Assembly: GCF_030811715.1 (NCBI RefSeq)
Contig: NZ_JAUSRH010000002.1
Coordinates: forward strand, 62,001 to 126,000
Direction: 5' to 3'
Length of the DNA stretch: 64,000 bases
From: Sinomonas atrocyanea
GTDB taxonomy: Bacteria > Actinomycetota > Actinomycetes > Actinomycetales > Micrococcaceae
Below, piece after piece: positions 54,786 to 64,000 of the stretch. The stretch's first letter is position 1. Every line of letters starts with the position of its first letter. The position numbers and the translations under genes were made by a program. The notes under the pieces are model-generated. The model ran no database searches and was not told the DNA's origin. It was given only the letters and a program-made list of their open reading frames with translations.

Positions 54786-56096
54786 ATGAAACTCCGCGCC
54801 GACCAGTCTGGACTCCGCGGGCTCCCCATGCCGCTGTGGCTCCAGGGGGCCGCGGAAGCCGTCCAGGCCCTCCTGATCTCCGCCGTCCTGGCGATCGTGC
54901 CCGTGTTCGCCGTCTGGATGACCGGCGGCCTCGGGCCCTGGCCGCCCGAGGACGCCGCCCGCCTGGCGGGCCAAGCGTGGCTCCTCGCCCACGGGGTGCC
55001 GCTCAAGCTCAGCCTGGCCGCCGGGACGTCGGAGGCCGCCCAGCCGGTGACCGGGACGCTGTCCCTCGTCCCGCTCGGGCTCACGATCATCCCGGTGCTC
55101 CTGGCCTGGCGCGCGGGCCGGCGGCTCGCCCGCGCCTCCTACGCGGACACGCTGTGGCAGGCGCTCGCCGGGGCCGCGGCCGCCTACGCGGCATTCGCGT
55201 TCGCGACCGCGTTCGTGTGCCGCACGGCCCAGGTGGACGTGGGCATGGTCGCCGCGACCCTGATCCCGATGGTCCCTGCGGGCCTCGGCCTCGTGGCCGG
55301 CGCCCGGCGCGAGGCCGGCGCCTGGACCCGGCTCATCGGCGTGGACGCCGTCGACTGGATCGCCCGCACCGGCCAGTACTCGCGCTGGGCCGGCAGCTAC
55401 GTCTGGGCGGCGGTCCGCGCCGGGGCCGTGGGCCTGCTGACCTCGCTCGCCCTCGCCGCGCTGCTGCTCGCCGTGGACCTCCTGGGCCACTGGGCCGAGG
55501 CCGTCGCCGTGTTCGAGGGCGTCGGCGCAGACGCCGTCGGCGGGGCCGCCCTGACCGTTGCCCAGATCGGCTACATCCCCCACCTCGTCGTCTGGACGCT
55601 CGGCTGGGCGTCCGGCGCCGGCGTCGCCCTCGGGACGGGCTCGACGGCGGGTGCGCTCGCCACCGCGGTGGGGCCCCTGCCGCCCGTCCCGATGCTCGCC
55701 GCCGTGCCCACCGGGCCGCTCGTGTTCGGCCCGGCGGCCCTGGTGGTGCCGGTCCTCGGCGGCCTCGTCGCCGGCTGGTGGTTCGTGCGCGAGGGGGAGG
55801 ACCACTTCGACGAGTGGCTCTCGATCAAGGTCCGCGCCCGCTGGTTCTCGGCGCCTGTCTCGGCGCTCTTCCTCGGCGCACTCGTCGGGGCCGTCGCGGG
55901 CGCCCTCGCGGCCGGGCTCGCGTGGCTCACGAGCGGCTCCGCCGGCGTCGGCCGGCTCACCGACCTCGGCGTGAGCCCGCTGTGGATGCTGGTCTGGGTC
56001 GGGGCCGAGACCGCGGTCGGGGCCTGCATCGGCTACGGGCTCGGGCCATGGCTCGAGCGCTCCCGCGCCCGCAGCGCCGACTCGGCGGACGCCTAG
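54786..56096 (+). CDS. DUF6350 family membrane protein
   Basis: A 436-residue integral membrane protein with about ten hydrophobic helices (for example AVQALLISAVLAIVPVFAVW, LVPLGLTIIPVLLAW, LALAALLLAVDLLG, LVVPVLGGLVAGWWFV). It matches the DUF6350 family that precedes purN in Micrococcaceae-type genomes. GGAGGG precedes the ATG at 54786. No enzymatic motif is visible, and the function is unknown. Confidence 0.8.
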   Translation: MKLRADQSGLRGLPMPLWLQGAAEAVQALLISAVLAIVPVFAVWMTGGLGPWPPEDAARLAGQAWLLAHGVPLKLSLAAGTSEAAQPVTGTLSLVPLGLTIIPVLLAWRAGRRLARASYADTLWQALAGAAAAYAAFAFATAFVCRTAQVDVGMVAATLIPMVPAGLGLVAGARREAGAWTRLIGVDAVDWIARTGQYSRWAGSYVWAAVRAGAVGLLTSLALAALLLAVDLLGHWAEAVAVFEGVGADAVGGAALTVAQIGYIPHLVVWTLGWASGAGVALGTGSTAGALATAVGPLPPVPMLAAVPTGPLVFGPAALVVPVLGGLVAGWWFVREGEDHFDEWLSIKVRARWFSAPVSALFLGALVGAVAGALAAGLAWLTSGSAGVGRLTDLGVSPLWMLVWVGAETAVGACIGYGLGPWLERSRARSADSADA

Positions 56097-56099
56097 AAC

Positions 56100-56483
56100 T
56101 CAGCCTCGCTGTGCGGCCGCGGCCAGGCCAGCACGGAGGTCCGCCTGGCAGATGTCCTTGGCGGTGATCGTGATCGCGTGGTGGGAGCACTCCTCGAAGC
56201 GGGCCACCTGCCCGGCGAATGCCAGTGCGGCCGCCGAGTAGAGCCCCAGCACGAGCCCGACGAGCATGCCGGCCACAGCCCCCACGGCCAGCGACCGTGG
56301 ATGGCCCCCGCGCCCGACGAGCACGAGCACCGTGATCCCGCCGCCCAGCACCGCCGCGGACAGCAGTGCCGAGGCCCAGGCCCAGCCGACGCCGTGCGCC
56401 GCGGCGATCCACGTCAGGAGGACGGCCACCGCGAGGGCGCGGAGCAGGAACTGGGTGCGGGCGAGGGAGGCCGGGGCGGTCAC
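56100..56483 (-). CDS. small membrane protein, unknown function
   Basis: A 127-residue protein with about four hydrophobic segments (LARTQFLLRALAVAVLLTWIA, WASALLSAAVLGGGITVLVLVG, AGMLVGLVLGLYSAAALAF). A soluble C-terminus contains two cysteines (FEECSHHAITITAKDICQADL). The GTG at 56483 is assumed, with GGTGGGG upstream. It is encoded opposite to DUF6350 and purN between them, which supports a real gene; the alternative is a shadow frame. Confidence 0.6.
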   Translation of the reverse strand: MTAPASLARTQFLLRALAVAVLLTWIAAAHGVGWAWASALLSAAVLGGGITVLVLVGRGGHPRSLAVGAVAGMLVGLVLGLYSAAALAFAGQVARFEECSHHAITITAKDICQADLRAGLAAAAQRG

Positions 56484-56544
56484 GGTTCCCCACCCTACCG
56501 GCGCGCGGGACGGCCGGCGTGCGCGGCGCCGGTAAGGTTTTCCC

Positions 56545-57126
56545 ATGCGCATCGTGGTCCTCGTCTCCGGCACCGGCTCCAACCTGCAGGCCGTCATCGA
56601 CGCGGTGAGGGCCGGCGATCTCGATGTCGAGATCGCGGCCGTCGGGGCGGACCGCGAGGGCACCTATGGGATCGAGCGATCCGACGAGGCCGGCATCGAG
56701 ACCTTCGTGGTGAACTTCAACTCGTTCCCCACCCGTGACGAGTGGGACGCCGCCCTCGCGGACAAGGTCGCCTCCTACCGCCCGGACGTGGTCGTCTCCT
56801 CGGGCTTCATGCGGATCGTCAGCCCCGCGTTCATCGCGCGCTTCGGCGGCCGCTACCTCAACACCCATCCCGCGCTCCTGCCCGCCTTCCCCGGCGCGCA
56901 CGGGGTCCGCGACGCCCTCGACTACGGCGTCAAGGTCACCGGCTGCACCGTCCACTGGGCCGACGCCGGCGTGGACACCGGGCCCATCATCGCCCAGGAG
57001 GCGCTCGCGGTCGCCGACGGTGAGGACGAGGACTCCCTCCACGAGCGCATCAAGGTCATCGAGCGGCGCCTGCTCATCGACGTCCTGCGCCGGCTCGCCG
57101 CCGGAGAGGTCCCCGCACCCGCCTGA
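56545..57126 (+). CDS. purN: phosphoribosylglycinamide formyltransferase
   Basis: A 193-residue transformylase of de novo purine synthesis, moving the formyl group of 10-formyl-THF to GAR. The catalytic residues are Asn106, His108 (YLNTHPALLPAFPG) and Asp144 (AGVDTGPIIAQE), with the N-terminal VVLVSGTGSNLQAVIDA phosphate loop. The start follows the divergent small membrane protein gene. In close relatives purH follows directly; here a 3-kb opposing islet lies between. It competes with purU for formyl-THF. Confidence 0.96.
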   Translation: MRIVVLVSGTGSNLQAVIDAVRAGDLDVEIAAVGADREGTYGIERSDEAGIETFVVNFNSFPTRDEWDAALADKVASYRPDVVVSSGFMRIVSPAFIARFGGRYLNTHPALLPAFPGAHGVRDALDYGVKVTGCTVHWADAGVDTGPIIAQEALAVADGEDEDSLHERIKVIERRLLIDVLRRLAAGEVPAPA

Positions 57127-57176
57127 GCCAGGCTGACCCGGGCTGGCGCCGCCTGTCCCGGTCCAGCAGGGGGAGA

Positions 57177-57223
57177 CGCACGACGGCGCGTGCCCGCCTG
57201 AGCGGGGCACGCGCCGTCGTGCG
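57177..57223. terminator. Bidirectional hairpin between convergent purN and SRPBCC genes
   Basis: A stem of about 21 bp with one bulge: CGCACGACGGCGCGTGCCCG at 57177-57196 pairs with 57203-57223, loop CTGA. It is followed on the plus strand by GGAAAA. The first 12 bases equal those of the hairpin at 11912-11923, a shared terminator-like element. Confidence 0.75.
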
Positions 57224-57238
57224 CGGAAAAGCTGCGGG

Positions 57239-57712
57239 TCAGAGGGTGCCGCCGCTCTGCGGGGGCGCGTCCACGGAGCCGCGCCATCCGCCGGTGGCGC
57301 CGTGGGACTCGACGAAGTCCTTGAACTTCTTCAGGTCGCTCTTGACCTGGGCGTTGTCGGCGCCGAACGCTGCACCGATCTTCTCGGTGGCGGAGCCGGG
57401 CTCCCAGTCGAACTGCACCGACACGCGGGATTCGGCGTCGTTGAGCCGGTGGAACGTGACGACTCCGGCGTGGTTGGGGCCGTCGATGCTCTTCCAGGCG
57501 ATCCGCTCGTCCGGGTTCTGCTCGGTGATCACCGTGTCGAACTCGCGGGTCTGCCCGGCCACCTTCGTGGTCCAGTGCAGGTGGGTGTCGTCCTGCTGGA
57601 CCACGGACTCGACGCCGCCCATGAAGTGCGGGAAGGACTCGAACTGGGTCCACTGGTTGTACGCCGTCGCGACGGGGACGGCAACATCGATCGTTTCCTG
57701 GACGGTAGACAT
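57239..57712 (-). CDS. SRPBCC-fold protein (polyketide cyclase/START-like)
   Basis: A 157-residue ligand-binding protein of the SRPBCC/cyclase-dehydrase type: ETIDVAVPVATAYNQWTQFESFPHFM, LHWTTKVAGQTREFDTVIT, ERIAWKS and VSVQFDWEPGS with a long C-terminal helix (VKSDLKKFKDFVES). It is cytoplasmic, and TAGGAG lies before the ATG. It is the last gene of the four-gene islet between purN and purH. A hydrophobic small-molecule ligand is likely, unidentified. Confidence 0.88.
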   Translation of the reverse strand: MSTVQETIDVAVPVATAYNQWTQFESFPHFMGGVESVVQQDDTHLHWTTKVAGQTREFDTVITEQNPDERIAWKSIDGPNHAGVVTFHRLNDAESRVSVQFDWEPGSATEKIGAAFGADNAQVKSDLKKFKDFVESHGATGGWRGSVDAPPQSGGTL

Positions 57713-57791
57713 GCGTTTCTCCTAGCGAAGTTGGCGCTGTGGGGACTCTCTACAGGTACCCGGAGGTGCGGGGATCAAAACACGGGGCGGA

Positions 57792-58277
57792 CTACTTCAC
57801 GGCGGCCTTGACGGCCGTCTTCGCCTGGGCCGCCCTGGCCCGCGCCACCTTGCGGCGGGCCTTGACGGGATGGTGCTTGCGGTCGAGGAGGAGGGCCACG
57901 CCGATCCCGGCAAGCCAGACGTCCTTGGCCATCGGCACGCCGGCGGGCGTGGGCCTGATGCCGTCCGACTGGGTCAGGCCCGGGGTCTTGGCGTAGACCG
58001 CGAGCAGGCCGCCGGAGAACGCCGTGAGCCCGAGCGCCGCGAGCCGGGTGGGGACGAAGGGCGCCAGCAGCGCGGCACCCAGTGCCACCTCGGCGCCGGC
58101 GACCAGCTTGCCGAACGTCGTCGGGGCCACCTGCTTGGCCTGGGGGATCGCGTTGGCGGTCATGTCCTGCAGCCGCCCGGCGCCCTCGGCGTCGAGGGAG
58201 AACTTGGAGACTCCCGAGTTGAGGAAGAAGGCGCCCGTGACGAGGCGCAGGACTGCGTGGCTGGGCTTGAATCCCAT
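57792..58277 (-). CDS. DoxX-like membrane protein with basic Lys/Ala/Arg tail
   Basis: A 161-residue protein with about four membrane helices: VLRLVTGAFFLNSGVSKF, LVAGAEVALGAALLAPFVPT, LAALGLTAFSGGLLAVYA and VWLAGIGVALLL, as in DoxX/SURF4-like proteins. The last 30 residues (DRKHHPVKARRKVARARAAQ then AKTAVKAAVK) are strongly basic and Ala/Lys-rich like an H1-histone tail, which is odd for this family. AAAGG precedes the ATG at 58277. Its place with a zinc dehydrogenase and SRPBCC protein suggests a stress role, but nothing specific. Confidence 0.72.
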   Translation of the reverse strand: MGFKPSHAVLRLVTGAFFLNSGVSKFSLDAEGAGRLQDMTANAIPQAKQVAPTTFGKLVAGAEVALGAALLAPFVPTRLAALGLTAFSGGLLAVYAKTPGLTQSDGIRPTPAGVPMAKDVWLAGIGVALLLDRKHHPVKARRKVARARAAQAKTAVKAAVK

Positions 58278-58312
58278 GGTGTGTATGCCTTTCGGTGGTG
58301 GAGGGTAGGCCG

Positions 58313-58885
58313 TTAGCGGGTGGGGGAGGGCTTCAGGAGCCGGCGGACGCCGAGCCAGGCGACCACGACTGCCGCGGCCCAGGGGCCGCCCACGATGATC
58401 GGGTCCATCCACGCATGCTTGAGGTCGGCGCGGTTCCGGCCGAGCCGGGAAGACAGCGGCCGGCGGCCGGCCTCGGCGAGGATGCCCGACTCGGTGATCG
58501 GGTTGTCAGGATGGCGCGTCGCGAAAGATCGGAGGTGCGACTCCCAGGCATCGACGCGGTCCCCGGCCAGGAGCAGCAGCCAGTGCGGCGTCTGCCCCTC
58601 GCTGTAGCGCCGGTATGCGAACCGGCGGATGGCGCCGGAGGCCCCGTGCAGCGGGGTGGTCGTGCCGAACGCCGGGGTGAGGAACTTGTGCTCGAGGGAG
58701 CGCTCGCGCGGGGCGTTCTCCGGCTGCCGCTCCGGGAAGTCCCAGTGGGCCCCCGTCGGCTCCCGCTTCTCCCGCGGCACCGAGGGCCGGTCCGCGGGGT
58801 CCAGGTCTGCTCCCCAGCCCGGGATCCGGCCGCGGAGCTCGTCTGCGGACGGCGGCTGGCGGCGCATGTCGGCGGTGTACGGCAT
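58313..58885 (-). CDS. hypothetical protein with C-terminal membrane anchor
   Basis: A 190-residue protein I do not recognise. It is hydrophilic up to about residue 162, with blocks GAHWDFPERQPENAPRERSL and YRRYSEGQTPHWLLLLAGDRVDAWES, and ends in one hydrophobic helix (IIVGGPWAAAVVVAWLGVRRLL) with a basic tail. So it is probably an inner-membrane, tail-anchored protein. GAAAGGAG precedes the ATG, which supports a real gene. It lies in the purN-purH islet, 13 nt after the zinc dehydrogenase. Confidence 0.7.
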   Translation of the reverse strand: MPYTADMRRQPPSADELRGRIPGWGADLDPADRPSVPREKREPTGAHWDFPERQPENAPRERSLEHKFLTPAFGTTTPLHGASGAIRRFAYRRYSEGQTPHWLLLLAGDRVDAWESHLRSFATRHPDNPITESGILAEAGRRPLSSRLGRNRADLKHAWMDPIIVGGPWAAAVVVAWLGVRRLLKPSPTR

Positions 58886-58897
58886 GGCTGGCTCCTT

Positions 58898-60046
58898 TCA
58901 GGACGCCCCGGGGACCACGAGGGGCTTGATGATGCCGTCGAGCTTGCTCGAGAACAGGTGGTAGCCCTCGGCGATGTGCTCGAGGGGGATGCGATGGGTG
59001 ACGAGCTCGCTGGGCTTGAGGTAGCCGTTGCGGATGTGCTCGAACAGGCGCGGCCACTGCCTCTTGACCGGACACTGGTTGGTGCGGATGGTGAGCCCCT
59101 TGTTCATGGCGTCGCCGAACTTGATGCCCGTGGGCGCTGGCCCGTAGGCGCCGAGGACGGACACTGTTCCGCCCTTGCGGACGGCGTCCAGCGCCCAGTT
59201 CAGCGCGATCGGGGATCCGCCCTGGAGCTTGAGCTTGGCCCCCGCCACATGCTGGAGGAAGCTCCCGTCCGCCTCGGCGCCAACCGCGTCGATCACCACG
59301 TCCGCCCCGAGGTAGTCGGTGGCCCTCTTCAGCTCGAGGATGATGTCCCGGTGCTCGGCGAAGTTGTACGTCTCGGCGTGCGCGAACTCCCTGGCCTTGT
59401 CGAGGCGGTAGTCCAGATGGTCGACGACGATCACGCGCCCGGCTCCCATGAGCCAGGAGGACGCGGCGGCGAAGAGGCCCACGGGCCCGGCGCCCAGGAC
59501 GATCACCGTGTCGCCCTCGGAGATGTCCCCGAGCTGCGCCCCGAAGTAGCCGGTGGGGAGGGCATCGGTGAGCAGGACGGCGTCCTCATCGCTCATCCAG
59601 TCGGGGATGAGGGAGGGCCCGACGTCGGCGAACGGGACCCGCACGAACTCGGACTGGCCGCCGTCGTACCCTCCGCAGCTGTGCGAGTAGCCGTAGATCC
59701 CGCCGATCGCGGTGGCGTTGGGATTCACGTTGTGGCAGTTGGAGTACAGGCCGCGCGCGCAGAAGTAGCACGAGCCGCAGTAGACGTTGAAGGGGACCAT
59801 GACGCGGTCGCCCCGCTTGAGGTGCTGCACCGACGGGCCGACCTCCTCGACCACGCCGATGAACTCGTGGCCGAACGTGGTCCCGACCCGGGTGTCCGGG
59901 ATCAGCCCGTGGTAGAGGTGCAGGTCGGAGCCGCAGATGGCGCCGAGGGTGACGCGGACGATCGCATCGTTGGGGTGTTCGACCGAGGGGATGTCCTTCT
60001 CCTCGACCCTGACCTTGTACGGGCCCCGGTAGACCATTGCGCGCAC
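58898..60046 (-). CDS. zinc-dependent alcohol/formaldehyde-type dehydrogenase
   Basis: A 382-residue medium-chain dehydrogenase related to FdhA-like and threonine-type enzymes. Catalytic-zinc residues are Cys38 (AICGSDLHLYHG) and His60-Glu61 (TFGHEFIG). Structural-zinc cysteines are Cys90, 93, 96 and 104 (VYCGSCYFCARGLYSNCHN). The Rossmann motif is VIVLGAGPVGLFAAASSWLMG. It uses the GTG at 60046, which follows GGAGG; an internal ATG at 60037 is possible. It heads the four-gene islet reading away from purH. The substrate is unknown; short-chain alcohol, glutathione-free formaldehyde or sugar alcohol oxidation are possible. Confidence 0.87.
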   Translation of the reverse strand: MRAMVYRGPYKVRVEEKDIPSVEHPNDAIVRVTLGAICGSDLHLYHGLIPDTRVGTTFGHEFIGVVEEVGPSVQHLKRGDRVMVPFNVYCGSCYFCARGLYSNCHNVNPNATAIGGIYGYSHSCGGYDGGQSEFVRVPFADVGPSLIPDWMSDEDAVLLTDALPTGYFGAQLGDISEGDTVIVLGAGPVGLFAAASSWLMGAGRVIVVDHLDYRLDKAREFAHAETYNFAEHRDIILELKRATDYLGADVVIDAVGAEADGSFLQHVAGAKLKLQGGSPIALNWALDAVRKGGTVSVLGAYGPAPTGIKFGDAMNKGLTIRTNQCPVKRQWPRLFEHIRNGYLKPSELVTHRIPLEHIAEGYHLFSSKLDGIIKPLVVPGAS

Positions 60047-60207
60047 AGCGGACCTCCCTCCTCGCTGGGTGACGGGATGCTTCGGGCACCTCTGGCCAGA
60101 CCCTTCCCCGCCAGGTGCTCCGTCAACCAACCGCGCACCCGGGCGGCCCGGGGCGGCGACGGTAGAATGGCGCCGACCCCTCCCCGCTGCTGCTTCGAGA
60201 AAGACGA

Positions 60208-61881
60208 GTGCCTGTGACCCAGCTGGACCGTGTTCCCATCCGCCGAGCCCTGATCTCGGTGTACGACAAGTCGGGGCTCGAGGAGCTCGCCGTCGGCCTC
60301 AACGAAGCCGGCGTGCGCATCGTCTCGACGGGTTCGACCGCGAAGCGGATCGCCGCCGCCGGCGTCCCGGTCCAGGAGGTCGAGGAGGTCACCGGCTCGC
60401 CCGAGATGCTCGACGGCCGGGTGAAGACGCTGCACCCGCGCGTGCACGGGGGCATCCTCGCCGACCGGCGCGTCCCGGCCCACATGGAGACGCTCGAGCG
60501 GATGGAGATCGAGCCGTTCGACCTCGTCGTGGTGAACCTCTACCCGTTCGTGGAGACGGTCGCCTCCGGGGCTGCGATGGATGACGTGGTCGAGCAGATC
60601 GACATCGGCGGCCCCGCGATGGTGCGCTCCGCGGCGAAGAACCACGCCGCCGTCGCCATCGTGGTGGACCCGGGAGCCTACGGCGACGTCGTGGCCGCCG
60701 CGAAGGCCGGCGGCTTCGACCTCGCGGCGCGCCGCCGCCTCGCCGCCAAGGCGTTCGCGCACACCGCGGCCTACGACACCGCCGTGGCGACGTGGACGGC
60801 GAGCCAGTTCCCCGACGAGGACGAGAACGGGGCGGTGCACTGGCCGGCGTACGCCGGGCTCGCGCTCGAGCGCTCCGAGGTGCTCCGCTACGGCGAGAAC
60901 CCGCACCAGCCGGCTGCGCTGTACGTGGACCGGGCCGCCCCGGCGGGCATCGCCCAGGCGGACCAGCTCCACGGCAAGGCCATGAGCTACAACAACTTCG
61001 TCGACGCCGACGCCGCCCTGCGCGCCGCCTTCGACTTCGACGAGCCCGCCGTCGCGGTGGTCAAGCACGCGAACCCGTGCGGGATCGCCGTCGCCACCCC
61101 CGGCGCCCAGGACCCGATCGCGGACGCGCACCGCAAGGCGCACGCGTGCGACCCGGTCTCCGCGTTCGGCGGCGTCATCGCGGCGAACCGCCCGGTGACC
61201 CGCGCCATGGCCGAGACCGTGGCGGGCATCTTCACCGAGGTCGTCATCGCCCCGGACTTCGAGCCCGAGGCCGTCGAGATCCTCTCGAAGAAGAAGAACA
61301 TCCGCCTGCTCGCCCTTCCCGAGGGCTACGGCCGCTACCCGACCGAGATCAAGCAGATCTCCGGCGGCGTGCTCGCCCAGGTCAGCGACACGTTCTCGGC
61401 CGAGGGCGACGACCCGGCGCGCTGGACCCTCGCCGCGGGCGACGCGGCGGACGAGGCGACCCTCGCCGACCTCGCCTTCGCGTGGCGCGCCTCCCGCGCC
61501 GCCAAGTCCAACGCGATCCTGCTCGCCAAGGACACCGCCTCGGTCGGGATCGGCATGGGCCAGGTCAACCGGGTCGACTCGTGCCGCCTCGCGGTCGAGC
61601 GCGCCAACACCCTCGGCGTGGAGGTGACGTCCGACGTCGACTCCGCCGGCGGCGCGTCCGGCACCGGCGGCTCCGGGTCGGCGCCGGAGCGCGCGCGAGG
61701 CGCCGTCGCGGCGTCGGACGCGTTCTTCCCGTTCGCCGACGGGCTGCAGATCCTGATCGACGCGGGGGTCAAGGCCGTGGTGCAGCCCGGCGGGTCCGTC
61801 CGCGACGAGGAGGTCGTCGAGGCCGCCAAGGCCGCGGGCATCTCGATGTACTTCACGGGCGCGCGCCACTTCTTCCACTGA
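60208..61881 (+). CDS. purH: bifunctional AICAR transformylase / IMP cyclohydrolase
   Basis: A 557-residue enzyme for the last two steps of purine synthesis. The N-terminal cyclohydrolase domain ([38 protein letters not shown]) is followed by the transformylase domain ([91 protein letters not shown], and the C-terminal GARHFFH). GTG at 60208 with GAGAAAG upstream. A Gly/Ser/Ala insertion of about 25 residues ([20 protein letters not shown]) near residue 480 is unusual for PurH and probably a disordered loop. It has its own promoter, being cut off from purN by the islet. Confidence 0.96.
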   Translation: MPVTQLDRVPIRRALISVYDKSGLEELAVGLNEAGVRIVSTGSTAKRIAAAGVPVQEVEEVTGSPEMLDGRVKTLHPRVHGGILADRRVPAHMETLERMEIEPFDLVVVNLYPFVETVASGAAMDDVVEQIDIGGPAMVRSAAKNHAAVAIVVDPGAYGDVVAAAKAGGFDLAARRRLAAKAFAHTAAYDTAVATWTASQFPDEDENGAVHWPAYAGLALERSEVLRYGENPHQPAALYVDRAAPAGIAQADQLHGKAMSYNNFVDADAALRAAFDFDEPAVAVVKHANPCGIAVATPGAQDPIADAHRKAHACDPVSAFGGVIAANRPVTRAMAETVAGIFTEVVIAPDFEPEAVEILSKKKNIRLLALPEGYGRYPTEIKQISGGVLAQVSDTFSAEGDDPARWTLAAGDAADEATLADLAFAWRASRAAKSNAILLAKDTASVGIGMGQVNRVDSCRLAVERANTLGVEVTSDVDSAGGASGTGGSGSAPERARGAVAASDAFFPFADGLQILIDAGVKAVVQPGGSVRDEEVVEAAKAAGISMYFTGARHFFH

Positions 61882-61900
61882 CGCCGAGCGCGGCACGGGA

Positions 61901-61932
61901 GGGAGGCGGGGTCACACCGGACCCCGCCTCCC
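61901..61932 (+). terminator. 13-bp hairpin terminator after purH
   Basis: GGGAGGCGGGGTC (61901-61913), 6-nt loop, exact complement at 61920-61932, beginning 20 nt after the purH stop. Partial further pairing outside the stem is possible. The following repeats begin at 61941. Confidence 0.7.
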
Positions 61933-61940
61933 TCCTCCCG

Positions 61941-62016
61941 TTTCGGGTACGCATCTCGTCGCCCTTTTCCCGTTCCGGGTACGCATCTCGTCGCCGAATC
62001 GGCATTCCGGGTACGC
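61941..62016 (+). repeat. Tandem repeats, 32-bp period, downstream of purH
   Basis: A 23-bp core (TTCCGGGTACGCATCTCGTC then GCC) occurs at 61941-61963 (with one mismatch) and 61973-61995, and its first 12 bases again at 62005-62016. The spacing is exactly 32 bp each time, with 9-bp variable spacers. Only two and a half units, no cas genes, so not CRISPR. It may be a terminator-associated or chromosomal repeat. Confidence 0.7.
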
Positions 62017-62049
62017 GGGGCGCGCGGCTGTGGTTTCCGCGGGGGCGGG

Positions 62050-62304
62050 TCAGCCCCGCGGGGCTCCGGGCGGCCCCTGCCGCGCCTCCAGCCACTTCCG
62101 GACCGCCTCGAGGGCAGACTCGGGATCGGCGACCACCGCCATGCTCGCCGGCTCGCTCTGTCCCTCCGAGGCGAGGATGCGCACCCTCAGGCCCTGCTCG
62201 GCGCCGGGCTCCCGCCAGACGCGCAGGACCAACGCCCCCAGTTCCTCGATCGCCGGCTCGGGCGCCTGGTCCTCGTCGCCGACGGACGCGGAATGCTGTG
62301 CCAT
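62050..62304 (-). CDS. small conserved-looking acidic protein, unknown function
   Basis: An 84-residue protein with no membrane segment: an acidic N-terminus (GDEDQAPEPAIEELGALVLR) and a predicted C-terminal helix (PESALEAVRKWLEARQG). AGGGGAGAGA lies directly before the ATG at 62304, and the reading frame has normal high-GC third positions. It is encoded opposite to purH and icd. I do not recognise a family. Confidence 0.6.
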   Translation of the reverse strand: MAQHSASVGDEDQAPEPAIEELGALVLRVWREPGAEQGLRVRILASEGQSEPASMAVVADPESALEAVRKWLEARQGPPGAPRG

Positions 62305-62544
62305 TCTCTCCCCTGAGGATCGCTGCTGGTCGATGGCGGGCAGGGGGCCGCGCCTCCTGCCCCCCGGGCCAGTCTAGGCACGCAGAGCGCCCGATCCGGG
62401 CCTCGGGCGGTCACGAATCGGGCCAGGGCTCTGTCTCCGGTAAGTTAAGGACGTTGACATAGCAGCACTCACGCACACTGCGGCCCATGCTGATGCGCGC
62501 ATCCGCGCCGCGGTCTGCTCCAGCTCCGCAGGAGGCGCACACCC

Positions 62545-64000
<1,456 letters not shown>

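Noticed and set aside
61941-62016. CRISPR array
   Set aside because: Only two and a half units with 9-bp spacers, far shorter than CRISPR spacers, and no cas genes in the window.

Overview
The window is about 70% G+C, with dense, short-gapped operons and many GTG starts. It looks like chromosome of a Micrococcaceae-type actinobacterium (Arthrobacter, Sinomonas or Pseudarthrobacter-like). Supporting signs are a mycothiol-dependent maleylpyruvate isomerase homologue, an Rpf/LysM resuscitation factor, a DUF6318-type lipoprotein, a DUF6350-type protein beside purN, a WS/DGAT acyltransferase and a monomeric NADP-isocitrate dehydrogenase. I saw no rRNA, tRNA, CRISPR array, transposase or prophage gene. 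The organism call is inferred from gene content only.

Layout. 1-4212 (minus): an AddAB/RecB-like repair pair. 4363-8887 (plus): WS/DGAT, an alpha/beta hydrolase, a mycothiol-dependent enzyme and an acyl-CoA synthetase. 8911-9705: a potassium channel. 9772-13321: a LacI regulator diverging from a DapA-family lyase and MFS transporter, with a clear LacI-type operator. 13358-18140 (minus): a five-gene Liv-type ABC importer. 18230-30661: a cluster for demethylation and ring cleavage of methoxylated aromatics. It has three LigM-like tetrahydrofolate (THF)-dependent O-demethylases, a PrpF/GalD-type tautomerase, an extradiol dioxygenase, an aldehyde dehydrogenase, MetF and PurU, with GntR and PadR regulators. 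30679-35861: an HPS/PHI pair with a PfkB kinase, a FAH-family enzyme and an MFS carrier, facing an IclR regulator. 36162-41825: an undescribed four-gene operon (Kelch protein, small protein with a shared C-terminal domain, papain-like protease, membrane protein with split hydrolase motifs). 41833-45522: FAD monooxygenase, glutathione-independent formaldehyde dehydrogenase, Rpf. 45825-53399: SNF2 helicase, two exported proteins, UDP-sugar dehydrogenase, glycosyltransferase. 53554-64000: OYE-family reductase, DUF6350, purN and purH separated by a four-gene opposing islet, and the start of isocitrate dehydrogenase.

How the genes work together. The central theme is methoxy-aromatic and C1 metabolism. 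The proposed flow is: Liv importer brings in the aromatic; LigM-like enzymes move the methyl group to THF; MetF oxidises methyl-THF; FolD (not in the window) makes formyl-THF; PurU releases formate and regenerates THF. The catechol-like product would pass to the extradiol dioxygenase, aldehyde dehydrogenase and tautomerase. Three 12-bp sites of form ATTGT-N2-ACAAT lie before the liv operon, between the GntR gene and the dehydrogenase it diverges from, and between two ligM-like genes, suggesting one GntR regulon. HPS/PHI and FdhA add formaldehyde-handling capacity nearby. Family assignments come from recognised motifs; substrates are inference.
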